From CAIWKO01 sp964469155 (lineage in GTDB: Bacteria > Bacteroidota > Bacteroidia > Bacteroidales > CAIWKO01), in the NCBI GenBank assembly GCA_964469155.1, contig CAYXXU010000052.1, forward strand, positions 1-33,182: a stretch of DNA of 33,182 nt, given 5' to 3'. This document shows positions 15,225 through 23,000 of the stretch, in pieces (position 1 is the stretch's first letter; each line of letters begins with the position of its first letter). The notes under the pieces were generated by a model, which was not told where the DNA came from, searched no databases, and saw nothing but the letters and a program-made list of their open reading frames with translations. A program made the translations under genes and the position numbers.

Positions 15225-16343
15225 CAGTAACGACTTTTGATATACCCTGAACCTTTTGTGGAGCCGGGCCTTTAACCTTTCCATTTCGTTGAGCATGGAT
15301 TTATTGGTTTCGAGCATGAGGTGAATTTCTATTTCGGTATAGTTTCCTTTTTTTGCAGATTCAAGCAAAGGTATCATCATCAATAAATCAATGCCCATTC
15401 CCTGAAATTGCGGATGCACCGCACCCAGCATGAGGTCGAGTTGTTTGGTGGTTTTGGCCGCCCTGAGTATGTGAATGATGCCGAAGGGAAACAAATGCCC
15501 TTTGGATTTTTGAATTCCGGCAGTCATATGAGGCAAGGCAATAATGAATGCCAGCAATTGGCCATCTTTTTCAATCAGTTTGATGAAGCGGGGATCGAGT
15601 ATGGGCAGATATCTTCTGGCGAACTCGTCCATTTCGGTTTGATCCATGGGCACAAAGCCATATAAAGGGCTGTAAGTTTCGTTCATTAGGTTAAGAACCT
15701 TATAGATGTATGGTTTGACCTGTTTCCGTTTTGTGAATTCAATTGTCTTATAATTATTATTTCCGTTTACCCTTTGGGCTACCCTTTTATAAATCTCCTC
15801 AACGTTATTTTCAAGAGGATATTTATACACCAGACAATCGATTTCTTTGGAATAGCCTTCGTACTCAACCAGCTTCACCAGATAAGGGAAATTACAGGCG
15901 CTTGAGATCAGCGGGGGATGCTCAAAACCATCAATCAATAATCCCTGGGGATCTTTATCTGAGAATCCGTAAGGACCTACTATCTTTTGCATGCCATTTT
16001 CTTTGGCCCAGTTTTCAATATACCGGAGTAAGGCATGAGCCACATCCTGATCTTCGTAGCATTCGAGATAGCCCCAACGGGCATTGGCTTCATTGCGGAT
16101 CTCGTTGTATTTGGTGCTGATGATACCCATGATACGGCCCACCAATTTGCCGTCTTTGTATGCCAACAACAGTTTTGTTTTACTATAGCTGAATGAATGA
16201 TTCTTTTTCGGATCGAAGAAATTCCATTCGTCCATGTAAATATTGGGCAACCAGGTCTTGTGACCTTTATGAATGACTGCCGGCAAATGAATGAAACGGC
16301 GCAGGTCCCGGCGACTTATAACCTCCTTAAGATATATTCCCAT
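15216..16343 (-). CDS. GNAT-fold acyltransferase
   Basis: The 375-residue protein has an N-terminal KTKLLLAYKDGKLVGRIMGI segment typical of GNAT folds. A second set near the C-terminus (LDLMLGAVHPQFQGMGIDLL) contains the acyl-CoA binding Q/R-x-x-G-x-G/A-like loop as QFQGMG. It resembles the two-domain YghO-like acyl-CoA acyltransferases common in Bacteroidota; the substrate is unknown. Upstream in-frame codons extend into coaD. I chose ATG 16343 because it gives MGIYLKEVISRRDLRRFIHLP, a typical start for this group, and because a promoter lies at 16367-16396; ATG 16355 is an alternative. It is divergent from coaD and converges on the PLP enzyme. Confidence 0.85.
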   Translation of the reverse strand: MGIYLKEVISRRDLRRFIHLPAVIHKGHKTWLPNIYMDEWNFFDPKKNHSFSYSKTKLLLAYKDGKLVGRIMGIISTKYNEIRNEANARWGYLECYEDQDVAHALLRYIENWAKENGMQKIVGPYGFSDKDPQGLLIDGFEHPPLISSACNFPYLVKLVEYEGYSKEIDCLVYKYPLENNVEEIYKRVAQRVNGNNNYKTIEFTKRKQVKPYIYKVLNLMNETYSPLYGFVPMDQTEMDEFARRYLPILDPRFIKLIEKDGQLLAFIIALPHMTAGIQKSKGHLFPFGIIHILRAAKTTKQLDLMLGAVHPQFQGMGIDLLMMIPLLESAKKGNYTEIEIHLMLETNKSMLNEMERLKARLHKRFRVYQKSLLSH

Positions 16344-16366
16344 CTGAAAACTCATTTCCGTATGAT

Positions 16367-16396
16367 CAAATGTACACAAAAAAAGTGAATGGCAAG
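16367..16396 (-). promoter_or_regulatory. Promoter of the acyltransferase gene
   Basis: On the minus strand, TACATTTG (16374 down to 16367) matches TAnnTTTG. CTTG (16396 down to 16393) stands 18 bp upstream in the -33 place. Transcription would begin near 16360, so a start codon upstream of that is ruled out. Confidence 0.5.
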
Positions 16397-16424
16397 GAAA
16401 CAGTAGTTTTTCATAAACATTTAG

Positions 16425-16432
16425 TATTTTTG
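16425..16432 (+). promoter_or_regulatory. -7 element for coaD
   Basis: TATTTTTG fits TAnnTTTG and ends 17 bases before the coaD ATG at 16450. It is the same octamer as in the ccoS promoter. No good TTTG is visible at the -33 position. Confidence 0.45.
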
Positions 16433-16449
16433 TTGAAAGATAAATCATC

Positions 16450-16920
16450 ATGAAACGCATAGCCGTGTTTCCGGGGTCGTTCGATCCCATCACCATAGGC
16501 CATGAATCAGTAATACTGCGAAGCCTCGGTTTGTTTGACAGTATTATTGTGGCTGTCGGAAAAAACGCTGAAAAGAGACACATGTTTCCTTTGGAGCAAA
16601 GGCTTCATTGGATTAAAGCTGTTTTTGCAGATTATCCGCAGATAAAAGTTGATTCGTATGAAGGCCTGACCACTGAATTCTGTAAGAAGAAGCAGGCCGG
16701 ATTTATTTTGCGGGGGTTGCGTACCTCTGCCGATTTCGAATTCGAACGCAGCATCAGCCAGATGAATAAACAGATGTTGCCGGAAGTTGAGACTGTATTT
16801 TTAATGGCATTGCCCGAATACAATGCTTTGAGTTCATCCATCATAAGAGATATTTACCGAAACCATGGAGATATCACTATGTTTGTTCCTGAAAAAATAA
16901 ATTTACACTTTGCACAATAA
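16450..16920 (+). CDS. coaD: Pantetheine-phosphate adenylyltransferase
   Basis: The 156-residue cytoplasmic enzyme joins 4'-phosphopantetheine and ATP to make dephospho-CoA, the penultimate step of coenzyme A synthesis. It shows the nucleotidyltransferase motif FPGSFDPITIGH (residues 7-18, with T-x-G-H as the HxGH variant). The RGLRTSADFEFE motif and the SSSIIRD phosphate-binding motif near residue 131 are also present. Length matches the family. The start is an ATG with a TATTTTTG promoter element just upstream. The TlpA-like gene begins 36 bp later and may be co-transcribed. Confidence 0.97.
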   Translation: MKRIAVFPGSFDPITIGHESVILRSLGLFDSIIVAVGKNAEKRHMFPLEQRLHWIKAVFADYPQIKVDSYEGLTTEFCKKKQAGFILRGLRTSADFEFERSISQMNKQMLPEVETVFLMALPEYNALSSSIIRDIYRNHGDITMFVPEKINLHFAQ

Positions 16921-16956
16921 ATCTGAACTTTTTTCGTTCGTGGTCAAATTCTTTTT

Positions 16957-18378
16957 ATGAAATTAAAAAGTCTCAACCTGTCGTTTCTCGCAGTCATTTT
17001 ATCCGGGGTTATTTGCTTTCATTCAGCAATTGCAGGAAATGTAATCATAAAAGGTACCGCCAAAGGTGCCGAAGGCAAGATCATTTCGCTGAAAAGATTC
17101 AGTGATAACCTGTCGCAAAAAGAACAACTGCTGGCGAAAAGTACCATAGACCCAGATGGTAATTTCGAGTTGAAATGCGATCTTGCATCAACCGGATTGG
17201 CTATCATACATATTGAGTATTACATGGGCGAAATGTACCTCGAGCCTGACAATTCGTATACGGTTGAGATCAGAAATCTGGTATTTAACGATAAACTGGA
17301 TAAGGTGAATCATTACCTGAGCCCTTTGAACTGCTATATAAAGGTTATTACAGATAAAAAGAATGAATTGAATTACCTGATATCAAAGCTCAACCTGAAT
17401 TACAATCTGTTCATCCGGAAGAACATTGTTCTGGTTAAGAACAAGGAGATTCTACTGAAAACAGATACTTTTCTGATAGCTTTGCAGGATACATTTGCAG
17501 GAATAAACCATCCGTTTTTTAACGATTATTTTACCTATCGGATTGCTTCGCTGAAATTCCTGACCGGTTATTCGGATCCTTATAAACTGATGACAGAGTA
17601 TCTTGTGAACAAGCCTGTGCTTTACGATAATATAGAATACATGACCTTTCTGAGTGATTATTTTGAGAATTACTTTAAAGATATCACCCGTTCGGTGAAA
17701 CTCAATGACCTGAATGTTCCGGTGAATAAAAACAAAAGCTTTTATGAGGCTCTGGATGTACTGGGAAAGGACTCTTTGCTACGTAACGAGGTGTTGCGTG
17801 AAGTGGTTTTGTTGAAAACCCTTGATGTACTGTATTCATCTGCCAGTTTTAGCAAGAAATCTGTGTTGGAAGTATTAAGGCAGTTTTCATGGAAAAGCAA
17901 ATTCGAGAAGCACAGGCTGATAGCATCCAATCTTTTGGAATCATACAGCAGGTTCGAAAAAGGTATGCCTGCACCCGATTTTAAATTGGGAGATACCAAG
18001 GACAGTGTTGTTAATTTGAGCGACTACAAAGGGAAGCCGGTGTATGTGAATTTCTTTGCTAACTGGTGCAAACCATGCTTGGACGAATTGGAGCTGATGA
18101 AAAAACTGCATGAAAAATATAAGAACCAGATAGCTTTTATCAGTATTTCGGTGGACCGGGAGTTTATGAAAAGCTTCTACCTGCAACGCGATAAAAAATA
18201 TGACTGGGAATTCCTGCATTTCAACAACGACTATGACCTGCTCGAAAATTATTCGGTATATTCCTACCCCAGTTTTGTATTGATAGATAAGGAAGGCAAA
18301 ATCATACAATGTCCTGCACCCAAACCCAGCGAAAATATAGAAATGACCTTTGAGTTGTTGCTGGCTCCACCAAAATAA
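16957..18378 (+). CDS. TlpA-like periplasmic thioredoxin protein
   Basis: The 473-residue protein has a signal peptide (residues 1 to about 26, LSFLAVILSGVICFHSAIA). An N-terminal DUF4369-like beta domain follows (NVIIKGTAKGAEGKIISLKR, about 28-105), then a helical middle region and a C-terminal AhpC/TSA-type thioredoxin domain (about 335-470). The redox site is WCKPC (370-374), and the cis-proline is in YSYPSFVLID. Such proteins reduce or rearrange disulfides in the periplasm of Bacteroidota, often during cytochrome or surface-protein maturation. The target is unknown. The gene follows coaD by 36 bp, with no clear terminator before the A4 array. Confidence 0.88.
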   Translation: MKLKSLNLSFLAVILSGVICFHSAIAGNVIIKGTAKGAEGKIISLKRFSDNLSQKEQLLAKSTIDPDGNFELKCDLASTGLAIIHIEYYMGEMYLEPDNSYTVEIRNLVFNDKLDKVNHYLSPLNCYIKVITDKKNELNYLISKLNLNYNLFIRKNIVLVKNKEILLKTDTFLIALQDTFAGINHPFFNDYFTYRIASLKFLTGYSDPYKLMTEYLVNKPVLYDNIEYMTFLSDYFENYFKDITRSVKLNDLNVPVNKNKSFYEALDVLGKDSLLRNEVLREVVLLKTLDVLYSSASFSKKSVLEVLRQFSWKSKFEKHRLIASNLLESYSRFEKGMPAPDFKLGDTKDSVVNLSDYKGKPVYVNFFANWCKPCLDELELMKKLHEKYKNQIAFISISVDREFMKSFYLQRDKKYDWEFLHFNNDYDLLENYSVYSYPSFVLIDKEGKIIQCPAPKPSENIEMTFELLLAPPK

Positions 18379-18476
18379 TATTCCTTCAAAAGCATTTTTT
18401 TTAATTTTGTGGTAAAATATCCCAAATATTAGGTGTTTTATTAAAGATGTTTTAAATTTTAGGTTTGCAGTATGCC

Positions 18477-18734
18477 ATTGCAAGAAAACCGCATGGCATT
18501 GTATACTTCCTGCATGCCTCTGCAAACTTCCTGCATGCCATTGTAAACTTACTGCATGCTATTGTAAATTTACTGCGTGCGATTGTAAACTTCCTGCAGG
18601 CCATTGTAAACATCCTGCGTGCGATTGCAAACTTCCTGCGTGCGATTGTAAACTTCCTGCGTGCGATTGCAAACTTCCTGCGTATGATTGCAAACTTCCT
18701 GCATGCCATTGTAAACTTCCTGCATGCCATTGCA
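18477..18734 (-). repeat. 21-bp tandem array A4 (13 units)
   Basis: ATTGYA recurs at 18477, 18498, then a degenerate copy at 18519, then 18540 and every 21 bp to 18729: 13 units in exact phase. In leader (minus) orientation the unit is TACAATGGCAT or TGCAATCGCAC followed by a ten-base half such as GCAGGAAGTT. The first half is the same as in A3; the second half shares GCAGGA with A2 instead. Seven-residue repeat frames are open in both strands and are not credible genes. The array lies between the TlpA-like gene and the PHP-like gene. Confidence 0.95.
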
Positions 18735-18768
18735 AACAAATTACCAGATTTTGTCAAATAATTGTTAA
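18735..18768 (-). repeat. Conserved leader of array A4
   Basis: On the minus strand: TTAACAA (18768-18762), then TTGACA (18757-18752), then 17 bp, then the first unit TGCAAT (18734-18729). TTAACAA to TTGACA is 11 bp and TTGACA to the unit is 23 bp, exactly as at array A3. TTGACAAAATC and AATGGCAT are identical in both. Confidence 0.7.
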
Positions 18769-19063
18769 TTTTCATTTTAAGGCTAGCAGATAAGGAAAAA
18801 CTAATACTATCCTACCCTTTTTTTCTGGATGATCGAATTAATGTAGAGAAATATATATTTATAAAACAAGAATGCTAATCATTGATGCAGGCAAGGAATT
18901 CCAAAAATTAAGTGCACCCTTATAAAATACGGGAAGAATATTTTATATACCGGGCAGACAGGATTGAATACAGGGCACTATTAATTAAAAAAGATTTTTT
19001 TACTAATAACGCCGATTGGTTGCTGATTGATAAATACCAATAGTTACATTTAGGATTAATTGG
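18769..19063. other. AT-rich intergenic stretch without visible gene
   Basis: About 295 bp between the A4 leader and the PHP-like gene promoter. I see no open frame with a start, no strong hairpin and no repeat unit here. Confidence 0.5.
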
Positions 19064-19071
19064 TAACTTTG
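19064..19071 (+). promoter_or_regulatory. -7 element for the PHP-like gene
   Basis: TAACTTTG matches TAnnTTTG and ends 15 bases before the ATG at 19087. The -33 region has only weak resemblance to TTTG. Confidence 0.4.
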
Positions 19072-19086
19072 TAAAAATCATTACAA

Positions 19087-20313
19087 ATGAAATTGATCCT
19101 TTGGTTGGTGAAACTGATATGGTTTCTGCTAAGGTTTATTATAGGGCTGGCAATTTTAATTGCTTTGCTGCAAATGCTATGCGCTCCGGTTTATAATTTT
19201 CCTCAAAAAAAGGTATTCAGTGGCAGTAAATTCTATAATCCTTACCAGGGGTGCGATACTGCCTGGTGGAGAAAATCAGTTTTTCACAAGCATACCGAGA
19301 GCTGGGGAGGGGTAAATTATGGCATCAATACGACACAAGCTACTTATGAGCGTTATAAATATTTAGGCTATGATATTGTTGCCCTATCGGATTATCAAAA
19401 AATAAATACAGCAAAATTCGAAAAACAGGACGAACTCATTCCGAATTACGAACATGGTTTTGGCATGAAAAAAAACCATCATCTCAGTATAGGGGCAAAA
19501 TCAATACTGCCTTTCGATTTTATTTTTCCACAGACCACAAGCAACAAGCAGTTTATGATAAATCTGTTGCGGAAACGCACCGAAGTATTGGCACTGGCAC
19601 ATCCCGACTGGTATGGCGCCGTTACGGATTACGATGTAAAGCGATTGTGCGATTATGATTGTTTTGAGATATTCAGCAACTATCATAATTCGCTGAACAT
19701 TTGGGATTCGGCACTTTCGGCAGGCATGCCGGCTTTTTTGCTGGCCGATGACGATAATGATGAAATTGAAAATCCGAATGTAGTAGGTAGATGCATGACC
19801 CTAGTAAATGCAGAAAAAACGACCCTGGCTCAGGTTGCAAATGCCCTGAAAAAAGGCAGAACGATAGGTGTAAGGGTATACTCGAAAGAAGATGAATCGT
19901 GGGAGGCGAAAAAGAAAAATATTGATGCCATTCCGCTGCTGAGAAGTGTGAAGATGACGGGCGATACATTAAGGGTTTCGGTTTCTGAGCTGACCGATAC
20001 TATTTCATTTATCGGTCAGAATGGCTTATTGAAGAATTCGGAATCCAATACTAAAGAGGCCTATTATGTATTTAAAAGAAGTGACACTTATATCCGCACC
20101 TATATTGTTTTTAAGAACGGAACACGGTTTTACCTGAATCCTGTGCTAAGGTATAATGGGATTAGCCTTAATCTCTACCAAGCAAGTGTGAATGTATGGA
20201 TCACTGTGGTAAAGAATTTATTGTTTCTTGTAATTGTGATTTTGCTGGTATATTTTTACCGTCGCACCAGGAAAAAGAGAAAAGATCGGTCGCTTGAATC
20301 GGACTTTCAATAA
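19087..20313 (+). CDS. Membrane-anchored PHP-like metal-dependent hydrolase
   Basis: The 408-residue protein has a membrane helix at about 11-33 and a second at about 374-391, then a basic tail (RRTRKKRKDR). The domain between them has a PHP-type metal-ligand pattern: H67-K-H69 in FHKHTESWGG, D102 in ALSDYQ, E122-H123, H132, H172 in LALAHPDW, E194 in CFEIFSNY and the DDDND cluster at 221-225. PHP phosphoesterases and nucleases usually have a final D-x-H, but the last His is not visible here. The catalytic domain would be outside the cytoplasm. It may act on a phosphorylated surface substrate; this is inferred. Confidence 0.65.
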   Translation: MKLILWLVKLIWFLLRFIIGLAILIALLQMLCAPVYNFPQKKVFSGSKFYNPYQGCDTAWWRKSVFHKHTESWGGVNYGINTTQATYERYKYLGYDIVALSDYQKINTAKFEKQDELIPNYEHGFGMKKNHHLSIGAKSILPFDFIFPQTTSNKQFMINLLRKRTEVLALAHPDWYGAVTDYDVKRLCDYDCFEIFSNYHNSLNIWDSALSAGMPAFLLADDDNDEIENPNVVGRCMTLVNAEKTTLAQVANALKKGRTIGVRVYSKEDESWEAKKKNIDAIPLLRSVKMTGDTLRVSVSELTDTISFIGQNGLLKNSESNTKEAYYVFKRSDTYIRTYIVFKNGTRFYLNPVLRYNGISLNLYQASVNVWITVVKNLLFLVIVILLVYFYRRTRKKRKDRSLESDFQ

Positions 20314-20318
20314 GTCTT

Positions 20319-20942
20319 TTACAGATTGTACAAATAAACAATTTTTTTGGAGTCGAAGTATTCTTCGGTAAAATAGCTGCTGATATCAAAAACAAACTTG
20401 CCCACCTTCATTTTCCTTATTTCCTGCAGAGCATCATCGCCCTTCAGATAAAGCACACCGTTTTGCAAAGTATTGATGCTTTCGGCGGCAATCATATTTT
20501 TTACCCATTTCACAAATTCATGCAAATCGGTAACGGCTCGTGAAACAATGAAATCGAAGGTTAATTCAACATCTTCTACCCTTTTTTGCTCAGTGGTAAC
20601 ATTTTCGAGTTGCAAGCTTTTCACAATTTCATTTACCACCTGAATTTTTTTCCCAATGGAATCGACCAGATAGAAATCGACCTCAGGAAACATTATGGCA
20701 AGCGGAATGCCGGGGAAACCGCCTCCGGTGCCGACATCAAGCACCGTAGTTCCGGGCTGGAATTGAATCAGTTTTGCAATACTCAAGGAATGCAATACAT
20801 GATGGAGATACAATTGCTGAATATCCTGACGGGATATTACATTGATCTTTTCGTTCCACTCGTTATATAAAGGCTCAAGTTTTTCGAACTGTAAGATCTG
20901 CCCAGGCGTAAGGTTGGGGAAATATTTATTTATCAGTTTCAT
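20319..20942 (-). CDS. rsmG: 16S rRNA (guanine-527-N7)-methyltransferase
   Basis: The 207-residue SAM-dependent enzyme methylates G527 of 16S rRNA in the cytoplasm. The motif TVLDVGTGGGFPGIPLAI is diagnostic, followed by VDFYLVDSIGKKIQVV and the conserved FDFIVSRAV. The start is ATG 20942 (MKLINKYFPNLTPGQILQFE), typical of RsmG; an upstream in-frame start at 20993 would add 17 residues and is less likely. The gene is divergent from the LysM glucosaminidase and ends 6 bp from the PHP-like gene stop (convergent). Confidence 0.95.
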   Translation of the reverse strand: MKLINKYFPNLTPGQILQFEKLEPLYNEWNEKINVISRQDIQQLYLHHVLHSLSIAKLIQFQPGTTVLDVGTGGGFPGIPLAIMFPEVDFYLVDSIGKKIQVVNEIVKSLQLENVTTEQKRVEDVELTFDFIVSRAVTDLHEFVKWVKNMIAAESINTLQNGVLYLKGDDALQEIRKMKVGKFVFDISSYFTEEYFDSKKIVYLYNL

Positions 20943-21006
20943 AGCTTTTAACAATTTCGTGTGGAAAATTACTAAAAACATCGGGTCTGTCAATGAAAAA
21001 CTTACC

Positions 21007-21014
21007 TAATTTTG
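21007..21014 (+). promoter_or_regulatory. -7 element for the glucosaminidase gene
   Basis: TAATTTTG fits TAnnTTTG and ends 17 bases before the ATG at 21032. No exact TTTG is found at -33. Confidence 0.4.
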
Positions 21015-21031
21015 AAAATAAATATTTCTGA

Positions 21032-22045
21032 ATGAAGAAAACCCTTCTCCTGATTCCATTTCTGATCAACGGCCTGTTACTTCCTGCCCAACCAAAACAA
21101 TCGGTTACTGACTATATCAACAAGTATGCGAAACTTGCATTGATGGAGATGCGCCTCTACAAGATCCCGGCCAGTATAACCCTTGCACAGGGTTTACTGG
21201 AATCGGGCAACGGCAATAGTGAGCTTGCCAGGAATGCCAACAATCATTTCGGGATCAAATGCAAAGTTGAATGGAAAGGCGATACATACTTTTATGACGA
21301 TGATGAAAAGCACGAATGTTTCAGGAAATATAAATCAGATACGGCTTCATACCGCGATCATTCACTTTTTCTGACCACCCGCGAATATTATAAAGCATTG
21401 TTTCTTCTCGATATATGCGACTACCAGGGATGGGCCTACGGGCTAAAAAAGGCCGGTTATGCTACGGAACCCTTATATGCTGAAATGCTGATAAAATTGA
21501 TAGAGGATAACCAACTTTATAATTACGATTGTCCCGGTCAGGTCATTAAAAAGGATACTACGAGGATCAGTCAGGTGAAACCCAATGCGGTTAAACAAAT
21601 CAGTGTTCCCGACACAGGGAAGGCACACGGAATGAATATAAAGCCTAAAACGAATAATGAAGATGATTTTGGCGAAATTACCCTGGCGGGAAACTCGCGA
21701 AAGGTATATACCAATAATGGGGTTAAATACATAAAGGCCCGTAAAAAGGATAATTTTGAAACCATTGCGAATGACCTGGGATTATCGGCAACCGATATTA
21801 TGCGGTATAATGATGTCAAGCAAAAGCACCCATTGAAGGAAGGTGAAATGGTTTATATTGAAGCCAAAAAGAAAAAGGCCGAAAAAGAATTCCATGTAGC
21901 AGCAGTTGGCGAGACCATGCATGGTATTGCACAAATTTACGGAGTACAGGTCAGAGAACTTTATGCGAAGAATCACATGAAATCGGGCAGTGAACTGAAA
22001 GCAGGCCAGAAGATATGGCTTAAAAATACCAGACCGGAAAAATAA
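21032..22045 (+). CDS. Secreted glucosaminidase with two LysM domains
   Basis: The 337-residue protein has a signal peptide (1-19, LLLIPFLINGLLLPAQ). A glucosaminidase domain follows (about 25-165, ITLAQGLLESGNGNSELA with catalytic E57, then NNHFGIKC). Two LysM peptidoglycan-binding modules lie at about 230-277 and 288-333. It should cleave N-acetylglucosamine bonds in peptidoglycan, in the periplasm or at the outer membrane. Between the domains is a linker of about 60 residues. A bidirectional terminator follows, and tonB converges from the other side. Confidence 0.92.
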   Translation: MKKTLLLIPFLINGLLLPAQPKQSVTDYINKYAKLALMEMRLYKIPASITLAQGLLESGNGNSELARNANNHFGIKCKVEWKGDTYFYDDDEKHECFRKYKSDTASYRDHSLFLTTREYYKALFLLDICDYQGWAYGLKKAGYATEPLYAEMLIKLIEDNQLYNYDCPGQVIKKDTTRISQVKPNAVKQISVPDTGKAHGMNIKPKTNNEDDFGEITLAGNSRKVYTNNGVKYIKARKKDNFETIANDLGLSATDIMRYNDVKQKHPLKEGEMVYIEAKKKKAEKEFHVAAVGETMHGIAQIYGVQVRELYAKNHMKSGSELKAGQKIWLKNTRPEK

Positions 22046-22078
22046 AAAAAGGTGGCCTCTGAGCCACCTTTTTTTTTC
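22044..22078. terminator. Bidirectional terminator between glucosaminidase and tonB
   Basis: GGTGGC (22051-22056) pairs with GCCACC (22063-22068) around CTCTGA. A7 lies on the left and T10 on the right, so it has a T-run on each strand and the stem is longer with the A-T pairs included. It closes both convergent genes. Confidence 0.92.
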
Positions 22079-22093
22079 AAAACACCTGACAAT

Positions 22094-22861
22094 TTACCTC
22101 AATACAAATGAGATAGGCATATTGAATTGTACCCTTACTTCTTTACCGTTCTGCCGACCAGGTTTCCATTTCGGCATCATGGTGACAACCCTTTCAGCTT
22201 CTTCGTCACAACCGGCACCAATTCCGCGTAATAGTTTAATATTGGAGATACTTCCATCTTTTTCAACCACAAAGGTTACATAAACCGGTCCTTGTACCCC
22301 TGTTTCTTTTGCTACTAAGGGATATTTCACATTTTCGGAAAAGAATTTAATTCTGGCTGCATCACCACCGGGGAATTCAGGCATTTCTTCTACAAAGGTT
22401 GGTGGAGGCGTGTTAGAATCTTCATCTATAACTTCCTTTTTTTCCCTGTTATCAGGGATATCAATAGTCCCTGTATCGTTTGGGTTTTTGTTAACAGACA
22501 GGTTCATTAATGCTTCCAAATCCTCTGTTACCTCTTCAGGATTAGATGTAACTATAGGGGGTCTGTACGCGGGTGCTTTTTTCTCAAGTGGTTTGGGAGC
22601 CTCAGGGAGTTTTAGTGCATCGGGCTTGACCTTTATTTTGCCAATTTCAATTTCTATATCCTTTTTCTCATTGACATACTTTTCTTCACTCATGTAGGAA
22701 GCTATCAATGGGATGGAAACTCCCATCAGGAAAATGGTGAATGAAATTACCATGGCCCTGATCAGATTTTTACTGTAACTTTTACGGAGTGCATAAGCTC
22801 CGTAAGTTTTGTTTCTTTTCTCGAAGATGATATCGTCGAGATTTTTTTCCGTGTTTTTCAT
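22094..22861 (-). CDS. tonB: Energy transducer TonB
   Basis: The 255-residue protein has a cytoplasmic N-terminus with the conserved Bacteroidota segment IFEKRNKTYGAYALRKSY, then a membrane helix at about 34-56. A Pro/Lys-rich periplasmic linker (about 75-150) and a C-terminal TonB domain follow (about 165-255: EFPGGDAARIKFFSENVKYP, YVTFVVEKDGSISNIKLLRG, MPKWKPGRQNGKEVRVQFNM). TonB passes energy from ExbB/ExbD to outer-membrane receptors. No exbB or exbD is seen nearby, so this is likely one of several TonB paralogues. Upstream lies a short 21-bp array (A5). Confidence 0.93.
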   Translation of the reverse strand: MKNTEKNLDDIIFEKRNKTYGAYALRKSYSKNLIRAMVISFTIFLMGVSIPLIASYMSEEKYVNEKKDIEIEIGKIKVKPDALKLPEAPKPLEKKAPAYRPPIVTSNPEEVTEDLEALMNLSVNKNPNDTGTIDIPDNREKKEVIDEDSNTPPPTFVEEMPEFPGGDAARIKFFSENVKYPLVAKETGVQGPVYVTFVVEKDGSISNIKLLRGIGAGCDEEAERVVTMMPKWKPGRQNGKEVRVQFNMPISFVLR

Positions 22862-22939
22862 GGTTTTTAAATTTTAATTGTTTTACTTTTTTTAATAATT
22901 GTAAAACAATATTACAACCAATCGAAAGTGGAAATCAGG

Positions 22940-23000
22940 GTAAATCAGTTAACGGTAGGAGAAAATCAGTTAACGGTAGGTTTGAGCCAGTTAACGGTTT
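22940..23000. repeat. 21-bp short array A5 (three units)
   Basis: The 11-bp core CAGTTAACGGT starts at 22946, 22967 and 22988. The 10-bp stretches between (AGGAGAAAAT and AGGTTTGAGC) are partly different. The period is again exactly 21 bp. It sits between the 3' end of the methyltransferase gene and the tonB start, and could also be a set of regulator-binding sites on one face of the helix. Confidence 0.75.

Noticed and set aside
16344..16583. Extended N-terminus of the acyltransferase gene
   Set aside because: It overlaps coaD, lies upstream of the likely promoter, and the added residues do not resemble the family.
18452..18775. Reading frames across array A4
   Set aside because: Open on both strands with simple heptads; not credible as proteins.
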